The notes beneath the pieces were generated by a model. That model ran no database searches and had not been told where the DNA came from. It saw only the letters and a list, made by a program, of their open reading frames with translations. Position numbers and translations under genes: made by a program. Positions 26,145 to 34,615 of a DNA stretch of 64,000 nt are shown here, one piece after another (the stretch's first letter is position 1; each line of letters begins with the position of its first letter). The stretch lies in assembly GCA_031553805.1 (NCBI GenBank), contig JAVBLC010000005.1:124001-188000 (forward strand), given 5' to 3'. Source of the DNA: JAITVB01 sp031553805. Lineage in GTDB: Bacteria; Bacteroidota; Bacteroidia; Bacteroidales; Rikenellaceae.

Positions 26145-26269
26145 AACGACTTCGTTGTCGAAAATTCCGAGCCGGAGCGGATCATAGGGCCGACGGCTAG
26201 ACAATGGGGCCTTTATGCCCAGCGTGTAAACAGCAGGCGGAGCGGAGAATCACCATCACCACCCCCATA

Positions 26270-26306
26270 AAAAGGGAGGCTGCCCAACATCGGCCAGCCT
26301 CCTTTT
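26270..26306. terminator. Bidirectional terminator between rlmH and the HMA gene
   Basis: AAAAGGGAGGCTG pairs with CAGCCTCCTTTT across an 11-base loop. A- and T-runs at the two ends suit termination from both converging genes. Confidence 0.75.
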
Positions 26307-26317
26307 GTCATCGCTCT

Positions 26318-26527
26318 TTATTTGACCTCCTCGGCCCGGTAGCCTGCTCCGCTGACCATTCGGATGATCTCGTCGGAAGAGTAATCCGACGTGACTGTCA
26401 ATCGGTGCTCAGGCGTAGCCAATTCGATCGACCACTGCGAAAAAGTCAACCGTTTGTCCAACTCCTGCGCGATCCTCATCACACAGTGTCGGCACTTGGC
26501 GTTGGTCTTGAATTTTAGCGTTTTCAT
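26318..26527 (-). CDS. Small heavy-metal-associated (HMA) domain protein
   Basis: A 69-residue single-domain protein of the CopZ/HMA type. The metal site is Cys12-x-x-Cys15 in AKCRHCVMR, followed by the family pattern of helix, strand and second helix (SSDEIIRMVSGAGYRAEE). Such proteins bind Cu+ or similar soft metals and hand them to a P-type ATPase or a cuproprotein. No copper ATPase is nearby, so the partner is unknown. It faces rlmH across a shared terminator. Confidence 0.85.
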   Translation of the reverse strand: MKTLKFKTNAKCRHCVMRIAQELDKRLTFSQWSIELATPEHRLTVTSDYSSDEIIRMVSGAGYRAEEVK

Positions 26528-26580
26528 CGTTTGGGGCGGGCGCCTGTGCCCATTTGTAAAGAGGCAAAAATTATACCTAA

Positions 26581-28092
26581 CTAACTTTCTTTATGGTAAA
26601 AACTATCTTCTCCAATTCCCAATTCTGCATAAATTTTCCTAAGTTCGTCGCTCTTGTCGGAAATGACTAACAGGTGGTCGTCCTCGAAGAGGCGTGTTTG
26701 CCCCTTGGGGACAAAAAATGTATCTTGCCGTTTGACCATCACCACCAGTGTATTTTCAGGCAGTGTAATGTCCATCAGCCGGTTACCGTTGACCAGCATC
26801 TTTGCAAGCACCGAAATTTCAGAAGTCGAAGCTTTCACGCCTTCTGTCAGTTCGAGTTCGAAAAGGCTTCCCCGCTCAGCCGGCTTGCTCAGGCCGAGCC
26901 ATTTGGCGATGATGTTGATGGTCGTCCCCTGCACGAGCAACGAAACGATCGTAATGAAAAAAACGATGTTGAAAATGAACGACGCATTGGGCGTACCGGC
27001 CAGCAAGGGGTAAGTCGCAAAAATGATCGGCACCGCACCGCGCAACCCTACCCACGAAATGAAGACCTTGGCCTTGGGGGTGACTTTGGTAAACGGCAGC
27101 ATACACAGCAGTACCGACAAAGGGCGCCCGATAAAGATCAGGAACAGCCCCACGATCAGCCCTACCCCCATCACCGGCAACAGGTCCGACGGGTTGACCA
27201 GCAACCCAAGCGTGAGGAACATCACGATCTGGGCCAGCCAGGCGAAACCGTCAAAAAATGTCGAAATGCTCTTCTTATAGGAAAGTTTATGGTTGCCGAT
27301 CACCAACCCGGCAATGTAAACGGCGAGGTAACCGTTGCCGTGGATGCGGTCGGTAAAGGCAAAGATAAAAAAGACGCAGGAAAGCAACAGGATCGGATAA
27401 AGCGACCTGTTCTGAACGTTAAAGCGGTTGATGATCCACAACGCCCCGCGGGCCAGCGCCCACCCCGAGAGCGCCCCAAGGGTCATTTGCACGACGAACG
27501 AAAGGATGCTGCTCCAAATGGTCACATCGCCGCTCTGGATCATCTGGATCAGCAGGATGGTAAGCATATAGGCCATCGGGTCATTACTTCCGCTTTCGAG
27601 CTCGAGGGTTGGTTGCAAGTTTTGCTTGAGGCCGCTCTTTTTACCCCGCAGGATCGAAAAAACCGACGCCGAATCGGTCGAAGACATTACGGCTGCTAAC
27701 AGCAACGATTCGGTCAGCGTAAGGGTTATCGCATCAAATAGCCGCCCTGTAAGCCAGTAGACGAAAGAACCCGTAAAGAGCATCGTCAGGAAAACCCCGA
27801 GCGTGGCCAGCACCATCCCTTGCTTATAGATAGGCTTTATATCCGCGTATTTGGTGTCCATCCCCCCGGAGAAAAGAATGATGCTTAGCGCCAACATCCC
27901 GATAAATTGGGCGACCGAGGGGTTATTGAATTGTATGCCGAGGCCATCGCTGCCGAAAAGCATCCCCACGCCGAGGAAGAGCAACAGGGCGGGTACCCCG
28001 AACTTATAGCCTGCTTTCCAAGCGAACACACTTACAAAGAGCAACAAAGAACTTATCAAAATCGAGTTTTCCGCACTAAAGGTCAAATCCAT
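26581..28092 (-). CDS. Potassium/proton antiporter of the NhaP2/CvrA type
   Basis: A 503-residue CPA1-type antiporter that exports K+ or Na+ for H+. About 12 membrane spans fill residues 1-390, with the TDSASVFSIL segment and the downstream ELESGSNDPMAY segment carrying the ion-coupling acidic residues. A cytosolic TrkA-C/RCK-like domain (about residues 415-490, ending in DHLLVISDKSDELRKI) can bind a nucleotide or ion and gate the protein. Length and domain order match NhaP2. It is monocistronic, with hairpins on the upstream side. Confidence 0.9.
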   Translation of the reverse strand: MDLTFSAENSILISSLLLFVSVFAWKAGYKFGVPALLLFLGVGMLFGSDGLGIQFNNPSVAQFIGMLALSIILFSGGMDTKYADIKPIYKQGMVLATLGVFLTMLFTGSFVYWLTGRLFDAITLTLTESLLLAAVMSSTDSASVFSILRGKKSGLKQNLQPTLELESGSNDPMAYMLTILLIQMIQSGDVTIWSSILSFVVQMTLGALSGWALARGALWIINRFNVQNRSLYPILLLSCVFFIFAFTDRIHGNGYLAVYIAGLVIGNHKLSYKKSISTFFDGFAWLAQIVMFLTLGLLVNPSDLLPVMGVGLIVGLFLIFIGRPLSVLLCMLPFTKVTPKAKVFISWVGLRGAVPIIFATYPLLAGTPNASFIFNIVFFITIVSLLVQGTTINIIAKWLGLSKPAERGSLFELELTEGVKASTSEISVLAKMLVNGNRLMDITLPENTLVVMVKRQDTFFVPKGQTRLFEDDHLLVISDKSDELRKIYAELGIGEDSFYHKES

Positions 28093-28159
28093 GCCGTTTT
28101 AATTTTCCACCGTCGTCCGTTCGCCGAATGGATATTGGTGAAAATACAAAAAAAACGCC

Positions 28160-28187
28160 AAAAATGGCCTCTCGAGAGGCCATTTTT
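28160..28187. terminator. Perfect palindromic hairpin upstream of the antiporter gene
   Basis: AAAAATGGCCTCTC pairs exactly with GAGAGGCCATTTTT. It is likely the terminator for the LamG-like gene, read on the minus strand, and could work in both directions. Confidence 0.75.
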
Positions 28188-28228
28188 ATTGATTTTTCCG
28201 AAAAACCCGAATCTATTATCTTATGTTA

Positions 28229-28258
28229 TTCGGAGGCCTCCGGAGAATTTTCTCCGAA
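28229..28258. repeat. Overlapping palindromes
   Basis: CGGAGGCCTCCG abuts CGGAGAATTTTCTCCG, sharing the central CG, and an outer TTCGGAG / CTCCGAA pair encloses both. This gives alternative stem choices just 3' of the LamG-like gene. It may be a second terminator or a protein site. Confidence 0.5.
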
Positions 28259-28286
28259 AACGCAAAAATAGAATCTCCCTGAAGTG

Positions 28287-28976
28287 CTATTTCGCCGCAG
28301 CGTTGAGCGCTTCGTAATCTTTCAGAAAGTCATTCGGCGACAGCACGGTGCCCGTCACCCGGATTTTGTAGATCTCGCCCTTGAACCAACCAACTTTGTT
28401 CTGGCGCATCCCGATCGACGAAACGCCCCCGTTGATCGGCAGGAAGTCGAGGTTGCCCCAGCGCTGCGGTACGCCGTTGACGTAGGTGGCGGCCGAAGTA
28501 CGGCTCCACACCAGGGTGACGTTATACCACTGGTCGGTCGGATACAGCAGCGTGGGATCGATCAGCGTCAGCGATTTGCCGTTGCTCAGCGAGGTATGGG
28601 CGTCAAAATACCATTGTTTGTCGGGCGTAATGCGCGTTTCGAACATGATGCGCTGGCCGGTAGTGCCCAGGTGCATGAAACGTTGCGCTTCAGGGCCGTC
28701 GCCAGCCGGGCGGAAGATACACTCGAGCGTCAGTTGTTCGAGTCCGTCGAGCGGATTCACAGGCAGGAAGAAGCCGTCGTCCACGCCGTCAAACGATATG
28801 GCATAGCCCAATGCTGTCTGCACCGGTTTCGCCTGGCCTTCGACCGACTGCACGGCAGGCGGGTTGGCGGCCGACCATTCGATCACCACAGGCGCCGGGC
28901 GCTGTTGCGCATGAAGCGTTGAAAATCCGCAAGCCACGACGGCTGCAAGCGTAACAAAGAGCGATTTCCGTATCAT
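28287..28976 (-). CDS. Secreted LamG-like jelly-roll domain protein
   Basis: A 229-residue secreted protein with a signal peptide ending near TLHAQ. The rest is one concanavalin A/LamG-like beta-sandwich: the opening AISFDGVDDGFFLPVNPLDGLEQLTLECIFRP, the central WYNVTLVWSRTSAATYVNGV and the ending FKGEIYKIRVTGTVLSPNDF are typical of LamG_3 domains, which often bind or process sugars. The upstream open frame has no signal peptide, so the ATG at 28976 is chosen. It stands alone and no catalytic domain is seen. The binding target is unknown. Confidence 0.8.
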   Translation of the reverse strand: MIRKSLFVTLAAVVACGFSTLHAQQRPAPVVIEWSAANPPAVQSVEGQAKPVQTALGYAISFDGVDDGFFLPVNPLDGLEQLTLECIFRPAGDGPEAQRFMHLGTTGQRIMFETRITPDKQWYFDAHTSLSNGKSLTLIDPTLLYPTDQWYNVTLVWSRTSAATYVNGVPQRWGNLDFLPINGGVSSIGMRQNKVGWFKGEIYKIRVTGTVLSPNDFLKDYEALNAAAK

Positions 28977-29056
28977 TTTTAACTGTTTAAGGGTTAGCGA
29001 TTGGGATGGGATGCCTGCTGCATTTGAGTTTTTTGACCTTGTTTCTACAAATATAA

Positions 29057-29088
29057 CAAAAAAATAAATTCCGGGCACCGGGAGGCAC
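29057..29088 (-). repeat. Dispersed gene-end repeat, copy 5
   Basis: On the minus strand it opens GTGCCTCCCGGTGCCCGG, nearly identical to the copy at yigZ, and then reads AATTTATTTTTTTG. It lies in the 174-base divergent gap between the LamG-like and CoA-transferase genes. Confidence 0.75.
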
Positions 29089-29107
29089 TTTGTCTGTAAA
29101 TTTTATG

Positions 29108-29115
29108 TAATTTTG
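29108..29115 (+). promoter_or_regulatory. Candidate -7 element for the CoA transferase gene
   Basis: TAATTTTG matches TAnnTTTG 35 bases before the ATG. A TTTG at 29089-29092 overlaps the edge of the dispersed repeat, but the spacing is 15 rather than 19 bases. Confidence 0.45.
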
Positions 29116-29150
29116 CGGAATTGATTTTTTAGCCTTAGCATAATAACACC

Positions 29151-30476
29151 ATGAAAAACACCGTCAAATTCGTCAGCCCGCAGGAAGCGGTAAAGGTCAT
29201 CAAGTCCTACGACCACATCCACCTGAGCAGCGTGGCCAGCGCCCCCCAGTGCCTGATCAAGGCCATGTGTGAACGGGGCAAGAACAAGGAGTTCCAGCAC
29301 GTACACGTACACCACCTCCACACCGAAGGCCCCGCGCCTTACGCAGCACCCGAATTTGAGGGCATTTTTCAATTGGATTCGTTCTTTGTGGGCGGAAACG
29401 TGCGTAAAGTAACCCAGTCGGGTTACGCCGATTATATTCCGATCTTCCTCGGGGAAACCCAGAAATTATACCGCGCGGGCGTACTGCCGTGTAACGTGGC
29501 GATGATCCAGGTGTCGCCCCCCGACAAGCACGGCTATGTGTCGCTCGGGACGTCGGTCGACGCTACACTGGCCGCCGTAGAGTGTGCCGACACGGTGATC
29601 GCCGTGATCAACAAATACGTGCCCCGTGCTTTCGGTGACGCTTTCATCCACATCGACCAGATCGACCTCTTCGTACAGGAAGACTGCCCGCTGGAAGAAG
29701 CCCACTTCAGCGTACCCGACGAGATCGAAACCGCCATCGGGAAACATTGCGCCGCCCTGATCGAAGACGGCGCCTGCCTTCAGATGGGGATCGGCGCAAT
29801 TCCCAACGCCGTGCTCGCCCAACTGGGCAACCACAAGGACTTGGGTATTCACACCGAAATGTTTGCCGACGGCGTGCTGCCGCTCGTCGAAAAAGGCATC
29901 ATCAACGGTTGCGCCAAAAGCATCGACAAGGGCAAAATGGTGTCGACCTTCCTGATGGGTTCGCAAAAGGTTTATGACTTTATCGACGACAACCCCGGCG
30001 TGCTGATGATGGACGTGGGCTATACCAACGATCCGTTCGTGATTGCCAAAAACGACCGCGTGACGGCGATCAATTCGGCCCTGCAGGTCGACATCACGGG
30101 CCAGGTGTGCGCCGACTCGCTGGGCACGACATTCTACTCGGGCGTAGGTGGCCAGATCGACTTCATCTACGGCGCGTCGCTCTCAAAAGGCGGTAAAGCG
30201 ATCATTGCGATGCCGTCTGTAACCAATAAGGGGATCAGCAAGATCGCTCCGGTGCTGACGCCGGGTGCCGGTGTGGTGACCACCCGCCAGCACATCCACT
30301 ACTTCGCGACCGAATTCGGCGCTGTCGACCTCTACGGTCGCACGCTGCAAGAACGCGCCCGCCTGATCACCAGCATCGCGCATCCCGATCACCGCGAAGC
30401 ATTGGACAAGGCTGCTTTCGAACGCTTCGGCCCCCACTTCCAGTACATCAAAATGAACACGAAAGTAGGCGAATAA
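29151..30476 (+). CDS. Acetyl-CoA hydrolase/transferase family protein (4-hydroxybutyrate CoA-transferase-like)
   Basis: A 441-residue class I CoA-transferase that moves CoA between an acyl-CoA, usually acetyl- or butyryl-CoA, and an acid such as 4-hydroxybutyrate, propionate or succinate. The catalytic glutamate is Glu236 in LGIHTEMFADG. The glycine-rich oxyanion loop YSGVGGQIDFIYGA and the block CLQMGIGAIPNAVLA are also present. It fits anaerobic acid production in Bacteroidales. The exact acid cannot be assigned from the sequence, and partner dehydratase genes are not in the window. Confidence 0.88.
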   Translation: MKNTVKFVSPQEAVKVIKSYDHIHLSSVASAPQCLIKAMCERGKNKEFQHVHVHHLHTEGPAPYAAPEFEGIFQLDSFFVGGNVRKVTQSGYADYIPIFLGETQKLYRAGVLPCNVAMIQVSPPDKHGYVSLGTSVDATLAAVECADTVIAVINKYVPRAFGDAFIHIDQIDLFVQEDCPLEEAHFSVPDEIETAIGKHCAALIEDGACLQMGIGAIPNAVLAQLGNHKDLGIHTEMFADGVLPLVEKGIINGCAKSIDKGKMVSTFLMGSQKVYDFIDDNPGVLMMDVGYTNDPFVIAKNDRVTAINSALQVDITGQVCADSLGTTFYSGVGGQIDFIYGASLSKGGKAIIAMPSVTNKGISKIAPVLTPGAGVVTTRQHIHYFATEFGAVDLYGRTLQERARLITSIAHPDHREALDKAAFERFGPHFQYIKMNTKVGE

Positions 30477-30496
30477 TTTTTCGCCATTTCATAAAC

Positions 30497-30530
30497 GAAA
30501 CGGGCGATGCCGAAAGCATCGCCCGTTTTC
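30497..30530. terminator. Terminator between the CoA transferase and tag
   Basis: AAACGGGCGATGC pairs with GCATCGCCCGTTT around a short loop, flanked by A- and T-runs. It can end both converging transcripts. Confidence 0.88.
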
Positions 30531-30544
30531 TATTACAGAAAACG

Positions 30545-31114
30545 TTATTTGAAATGGCAACCCTCAAGGTGATCGTTGATATACCCTGTCGCCTGGAGGT
30601 GGGCATAACAGATCGTCGTCCCGAAAAAACGAAAGCCGCGCCGCTTCATATCCTTGGCGATCGCGTCGGAAACCGGTGTCGAAGCCGGAATTTCCTGAAG
30701 CGTTTGCCAATGGTTTACGATTGGTTTTCCGTTTGGCAGAAACCCGCGCAGGTAGCTGCAAAAAGAGCCGAACTCGCGTTGCACCTCGAGATAACGGGCC
30801 GCATTGCCGATCGTCGCCTTGATTTTTAAGCGGTTACGAATGATCGACGGATCCTGCATCAGTCGTTCGACGTCGTCCTCGGTCATCCTGGCTACCCGTT
30901 CGGGGTCGAAATCGAGGAAAGCCCGGCGATAGCCCTCGCGCTTGCGCAGGATCGTGATCCAACTCAGGCCCGCCTGGGCGCTTTCGAGTACCAGGAATTC
31001 GAACATCTTTCGATCGTCGGTCACCTCGCGCCCCCACTCTTCGTCGTGGTAACGGGTATAGAGTTCGTCGCTTCCGTGCCAGCCGCAGCGCGGCAATGCT
31101 TTTGTTTCAGCCAT
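30545..31114 (-). CDS. tag: DNA-3-methyladenine glycosylase I
   Basis: A 189-residue helix-hairpin-helix glycosylase that removes 3-methyladenine from alkylated DNA. The zinc snap is complete: Cys10 and His23 (CX12H) pair with His182 and Cys186 (HX3C), the spacing of E. coli Tag. The conserved YHDEEWG and FEFLVLESAQAGLSWITIL blocks are also present. Its ATG overlaps the stop of the glutathione peroxidase gene by one base, so the two are translated from one message. Confidence 0.96.
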   Translation of the reverse strand: MAETKALPRCGWHGSDELYTRYHDEEWGREVTDDRKMFEFLVLESAQAGLSWITILRKREGYRRAFLDFDPERVARMTEDDVERLMQDPSIIRNRLKIKATIGNAARYLEVQREFGSFCSYLRGFLPNGKPIVNHWQTLQEIPASTPVSDAIAKDMKRRGFRFFGTTICYAHLQATGYINDHLEGCHFK

Positions 31115-31677
31115 TATTCTTTTTTATTCAGCAGCGTAATGATCTGGTCGTCCATCGGTTTTACTTTTGACGGAAAAACACCGATCAGTCGGCCTTGTTC
31201 ATCGATCAGGTATTTCCAAAAGTTCCAGGTGGGTTCATCCACGTTCCAACCGTTCTTTTCTGGGTCGGTCAGCCATTGGAAAACCGTGTTCTTGCCGTCG
31301 CCTTTGACATCCGATTTTTCCATCATCAGGAAGGTTACCCCGTAGTTTTGCTGACAATATTCGAGGATCTCAATGTTCGATCCGGGATCCTGCCCGCCAA
31401 AGTCGTTCGAAGGAAAACCAACCACGGCCAACTCGCCGTTATACTGCACGTTCAGCTCTTCGAGGTCGGCAAACTGTGGCGTATAGCCACATTTCGACGC
31501 CGTATTGACAATCAACACCTTTTGCCCCTTGAACGTCGAGAAATCGATCGTCCGTCCGGTAATGGCCGTGAAGCTCAGGCTGTAAAAATCGACGGGGGGC
31601 ATCCCCTGCGGTTCCTGTCCAAAAGCGTTTCCCGAAAGGGCCAGCAGCGTAGCCAAGGCAAAAATAATACGTTTCAT
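31114..31677 (-). CDS. Glutathione peroxidase family protein, exported
   Basis: A 187-residue thiol peroxidase of the GPx family with a signal peptide ending near NAFGQ, so it acts in the periplasm or envelope. The peroxidatic residue is Cys63 in NTASKCGYTPQF, with Gln96 in NDFGGQ and Trp151-Asn152 in TWNFWKYL completing the tetrad. Bacterial GPx proteins normally use thioredoxin, not glutathione, and Cys108 is a possible resolving cysteine. It is the first gene of a unit with tag, a pairing that suits repair and defence against chemical damage. Confidence 0.93.
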   Translation of the reverse strand: MKRIIFALATLLALSGNAFGQEPQGMPPVDFYSLSFTAITGRTIDFSTFKGQKVLIVNTASKCGYTPQFADLEELNVQYNGELAVVGFPSNDFGGQDPGSNIEILEYCQQNYGVTFLMMEKSDVKGDGKNTVFQWLTDPEKNGWNVDEPTWNFWKYLIDEQGRLIGVFPSKVKPMDDQIITLLNKKE

Positions 31678-31804
31678 AATCTTTTTTATCAGGTTAGGAT
31701 ATTTTCTTTATTTAAAAATTCCTACAAAAACCTTACCTTTATTCTCGGTTTCCGGGTGCGAGCACAAGAAAAGCCCTTGACCTTCGTTTCTCAAATAAAG
31801 TAAA

Positions 31805-32065
31805 ATGCAAAAAATTTCATATACGCCGACCGGCGGCGTGTGCAGTCGCCAGATCGACATCGAAATCGAAGGCAACCGGATTCAAAGCGTAACATTTTCG
31901 GGCGGTTGCGCCGGAAATGCACGGGGTGTTTCAGCCCTTATCTGCGGAATGCGCGTCGACGAAGCGATTGCCCGCCTGAGCGACATCCGGTGTGGCAGCA
32001 AACAGACCTCCTGTCCCGACCAGCTGGCCCGCGCACTGAAAGAAGCGAAGCTGGCCGAGCGTTGA
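31805..32065 (+). CDS. TSCPD domain protein
   Basis: An 86-residue protein of the TSCPD family (TIGR03905 type), named for the conserved C-terminal motif, here TSCPDQLA. Cysteines lie at 13, 35, 47, 63 and 70, which suggests a metal or redox site. Similar domains occur at the C-terminus of some adenosylcobalamin-dependent ribonucleotide reductases, but the function of the free-standing form is not known. A TTACCTTTA sequence near 31733 may be a weak promoter. Confidence 0.85.
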   Translation: MQKISYTPTGGVCSRQIDIEIEGNRIQSVTFSGGCAGNARGVSALICGMRVDEAIARLSDIRCGSKQTSCPDQLARALKEAKLAER

Positions 32066-32129
32066 TTTTTCGAAAAAACCGTCTCACCCGTTACGGGCAT
32101 AACCGCCTCATGAAAAACGCCCTACCGCA

Positions 32130-33416
32130 TCAGCGCATCGCTTTCTGCGCCTGCTTGAACTGACGTTCTTCCACCACAAAACTCTTGATATAGGCGGCGG
32201 TTCCAGGATCACTCTCCCAATAACCACAAGCCACCACAGTAAAGATTCCGGGCCGCGGCGAAAAGATTGTCGGATAGCCGCAATCGTACGTTCTTCGGTC
32301 TATCGGATCGGCGCCCTCGACAGGATAGTTGTCAGCGATCCGGAATTTTATCCCGCCGATGCCGCTCTCCGTTTCCGGCACGACAGCCTGCGGCGTAGCG
32401 GCCATCTCGCCGTGATGCCATTCGATAAGTTTTTTCAGGTCGCCCGTCCACATTACCAGATCGCCGAAAAAAGGGTTTCTCGACAAGGCGTCTTTTCCCT
32501 CCTCGATACCGAGCATATCGCGGTAGACGATCCTCAACCGGTTGCCGTCGACCAGCAGCGAGAAGCGGTCGCCGGTCAGGTGCGGCGGCAATTCCGACGG
32601 ATAACTCCACGTCGCCCCTTCGTCGCGGCTCACCGAGATAAACGAACAGCCGTTCTGCCGGTCGGCGCAAATCATCACCAAACTGTTGCGGTAATAAGGC
32701 ACGCGGACGATCGCCGCGTCATACAGCCCGTTAAGGTTGTGCCTGAGGGCCAACTCGGGCGCACTCCAGGTCAGCCCGCCGTCGCTCGAATACATCTTGT
32801 AGATGGCCGATTTGCGTAATTCAGCACGCTGCGGATCTCCCGAGATGAAGCGACCGTCATCGTGCGTAAGGGCCATCAGCCGCTGGTCTTTCAGGCGCAC
32901 AATGCCCGTAATGCGGTAGCTGCCCAAGCCGTTGACCCGGGTAAACGCGCTCCAGTTATTGCCTTGGGCGTAAGAATTGGCCACTTGCAACGGACGTCCT
33001 CCGGCAAACAGCAGCAGGTTGTTTTTGCCCACCACCCGCCGTTCTTCGCGGATCGAAGCCGTGCGGCCGATGTTGAAGAGCGAAAGCGAAAGCGGCTCGA
33101 CCGTCCACCCCGGATCGGGCAACGGTTGCCACGCGGCGCCGTTCGAATTGTGGGCCAGGCCGATCCGGCGGGTGGCCATATTGAGGTAGGCCACAATGAC
33201 CTCGCGTCCCGAGTTGTCGGTAAAGGCCGCCGAAGAGAACGACAGATTCTGGCCCGGCTGTCGGGCGACAACCGTTCCGCCGTCGTGCACGCTGGCCAGG
33301 TCGACCAACGCCACCCCCTGCCCGCTCGCCGCTGCCGGTGAAACCACACAGAGCTGGGCTGCCACACAAGTGCAGCAACCTAGCAGCATAAGGGTTAATA
33401 AGAGGCGACGAGTCAT
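32130..33416 (-). CDS. Secreted sialidase-like BNR propeller protein
   Basis: A 428-residue exported protein (signal peptide to about CVAAQ) with a six-bladed sialidase-type propeller. Asp-box turns are SSDGGLTWS and SRDEGATWS, and the strands AIYKMYSS and FISVSRDEG flank them. Whether it cleaves a glycosidic bond is unclear, because I cannot place the arginine triad and acidic nucleophile with confidence. It is last of a three-gene unit with Tmk and the BT_3928-family protein, starting on an ATGA overlap. A near -7 element (TTACTTTG) from the dispersed repeat lies 21 bases upstream and could give it a separate promoter. Confidence 0.7.
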   Translation of the reverse strand: MTRRLLLTLMLLGCCTCVAAQLCVVSPAAASGQGVALVDLASVHDGGTVVARQPGQNLSFSSAAFTDNSGREVIVAYLNMATRRIGLAHNSNGAAWQPLPDPGWTVEPLSLSLFNIGRTASIREERRVVGKNNLLLFAGGRPLQVANSYAQGNNWSAFTRVNGLGSYRITGIVRLKDQRLMALTHDDGRFISGDPQRAELRKSAIYKMYSSDGGLTWSAPELALRHNLNGLYDAAIVRVPYYRNSLVMICADRQNGCSFISVSRDEGATWSYPSELPPHLTGDRFSLLVDGNRLRIVYRDMLGIEEGKDALSRNPFFGDLVMWTGDLKKLIEWHHGEMAATPQAVVPETESGIGGIKFRIADNYPVEGADPIDRRTYDCGYPTIFSPRPGIFTVVACGYWESDPGTAAYIKSFVVEERQFKQAQKAMR

Positions 33417-34615
33417 CGTTTCATCTCTTTATTCGAGCAAAGTAAAAATTCGGAATGCGGGGAAGCACTTTGTTCGGAAATCAAAATTCCGGAGTGTCGA
33501 GAAGCACGCGGCACATCGCGCAGGTTCCATTTCCCGACGATCGTCCCCCCGTCGATCAACACCAGCCCCCGATGGGCACGCAGCATTGTTTTCAGCACCA
33601 CCCCGTCAATATTATAACAGGCAATTTCCGGGAGCGTCCTGGCTTGAAAGCTCCGGGCGAGGTCTAACGACGAAGCCGTCAGGCACACCACCCTTTCGCC
33701 CTTGCCGAACGCCTCGACCGCGCGGTTGCGAATAATTTCGGCATCGCGGTCGGTGAGTTTCGTCAGGTCATCGACCACGAAAGCGTTGAGCCGCCCGTCA
33801 TGTTCAAACAGCAGGTCGGTCACGTTGTCGCCCCGGTCGTCAAAAATGGCAAAATCAGCAATCGGCGGCACATAGCCCGGCACGATCTCGACGGTGCGGA
33901 CGTCGACAAATTCCCACCGGGTCGAGTCTTGCCAAGCGGGGTCATTGACCTCAAACTCACGGGTTTTTCCGTCCTGCAAATCTCTGTAAATCAGCGTCGT
34001 CTTATAAACGCCCTCCGGTGCGCCGGGCGGGATCGACATCGCTTCCGGAATGTTTACACCCACTTTATACGGCAAAAAATCGATCAGCGGCAAATGCATC
34101 TGGCAATAGACGCCAATACCCGCCGACAACACGGCAAAACCGGCCACGATCCCCCACTCCCGTTTGCCCCGTCCGTCGCGCAACGGTTTCCGGCTGTAGC
34201 CGCTCCAGACAACGACCGCCATGACGAGCAAAACGATATTCTTCAAGAGGGTCTGGCGGTTGGTCAGTTTGATCGCGTCGCCGAAACAGCCACAGTCCGA
34301 CACCGGATTGGTCGCATAAATGACGGCCGTCAGCACCGTAAAAAAGGCCATAAAGATCAACGCGCCCCACGCCATCAACTTGCTGCGCAGGTTAAAGACG
34401 AGCATAAAGCCCAGCAGCATTTCGAGGGCCGACTGCCCGATCGAAAGCACGTAGCGCATCGGGGCCAATCCCTCCATATGGAACGCATTGAAATACTCGC
34501 CCAGCTTGATGGCCGTCCCCCACGGATCGACCACTTTGACAAAACCCGAAAAGATAAAGACGAGTCCCAGCAGAATGCGTGAAACGACCAGAGGAATATG
34601 CTGCCACTGTTTCAT
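33413..34615 (-). CDS. BT_3928 family DoxX/MauE-like membrane protein
   Basis: A 400-residue inner-membrane protein of a family typical of Bacteroidales. Four or five hydrophobic spans fill residues 8-190 in the DoxX/MauE pattern (LGLVFIFSGFVKVVDPWGT), with a Cys-Gly-Cys at DCGCFGD that may be redox active. The remaining part is a soluble domain of about 200 residues. Its role is not known, but DoxX/MauE relatives take part in disulfide or respiratory chemistry. The last 35 or so residues (from DVPRASRHSG on) are encoded by two copies of the dispersed repeat and so are probably an acquired tail. Overlaps with both neighbours are of the ATGA type. Confidence 0.85.
   Translation of the reverse strand: MKQWQHIPLVVSRILLGLVFIFSGFVKVVDPWGTAIKLGEYFNAFHMEGLAPMRYVLSIGQSALEMLLGFMLVFNLRSKLMAWGALIFMAFFTVLTAVIYATNPVSDCGCFGDAIKLTNRQTLLKNIVLLVMAVVVWSGYSRKPLRDGRGKREWGIVAGFAVLSAGIGVYCQMHLPLIDFLPYKVGVNIPEAMSIPPGAPEGVYKTTLIYRDLQDGKTREFEVNDPAWQDSTRWEFVDVRTVEIVPGYVPPIADFAIFDDRGDNVTDLLFEHDGRLNAFVVDDLTKLTDRDAEIIRNRAVEAFGKGERVVCLTASSLDLARSFQARTLPEIACYNIDGVVLKTMLRAHRGLVLIDGGTIVGKWNLRDVPRASRHSGILISEQSASPHSEFLLCSNKEMKR
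33438..33507 (-). repeat. Dispersed gene-end repeat, copy 6 (tandem, inside the 3' end of the BT_3928-family gene)
   Basis: Two units follow each other on the minus strand. The first opens GTGCTTCTCGACACTCCGG and continues AATTTTGATTTCCG. The second opens GTGCTTCCCCGCATTCCG and continues AATTTTTACTTTG. Both are translated as the C-terminal tail of the BT_3928-family protein. Confidence 0.75.

Noticed and set aside
26150..26200. Possible eighth copy of the dispersed repeat after rlmH
   Set aside because: Only CCGG-CTCGGAATTTT-CGAC matches on the minus strand. The opening GTGC part is missing, so I do not count it.
26145..26269. A tRNA in the gap after rlmH
   Set aside because: No cloverleaf can be drawn: there is no T-loop GTTCGAA-like block and no matching acceptor stem.
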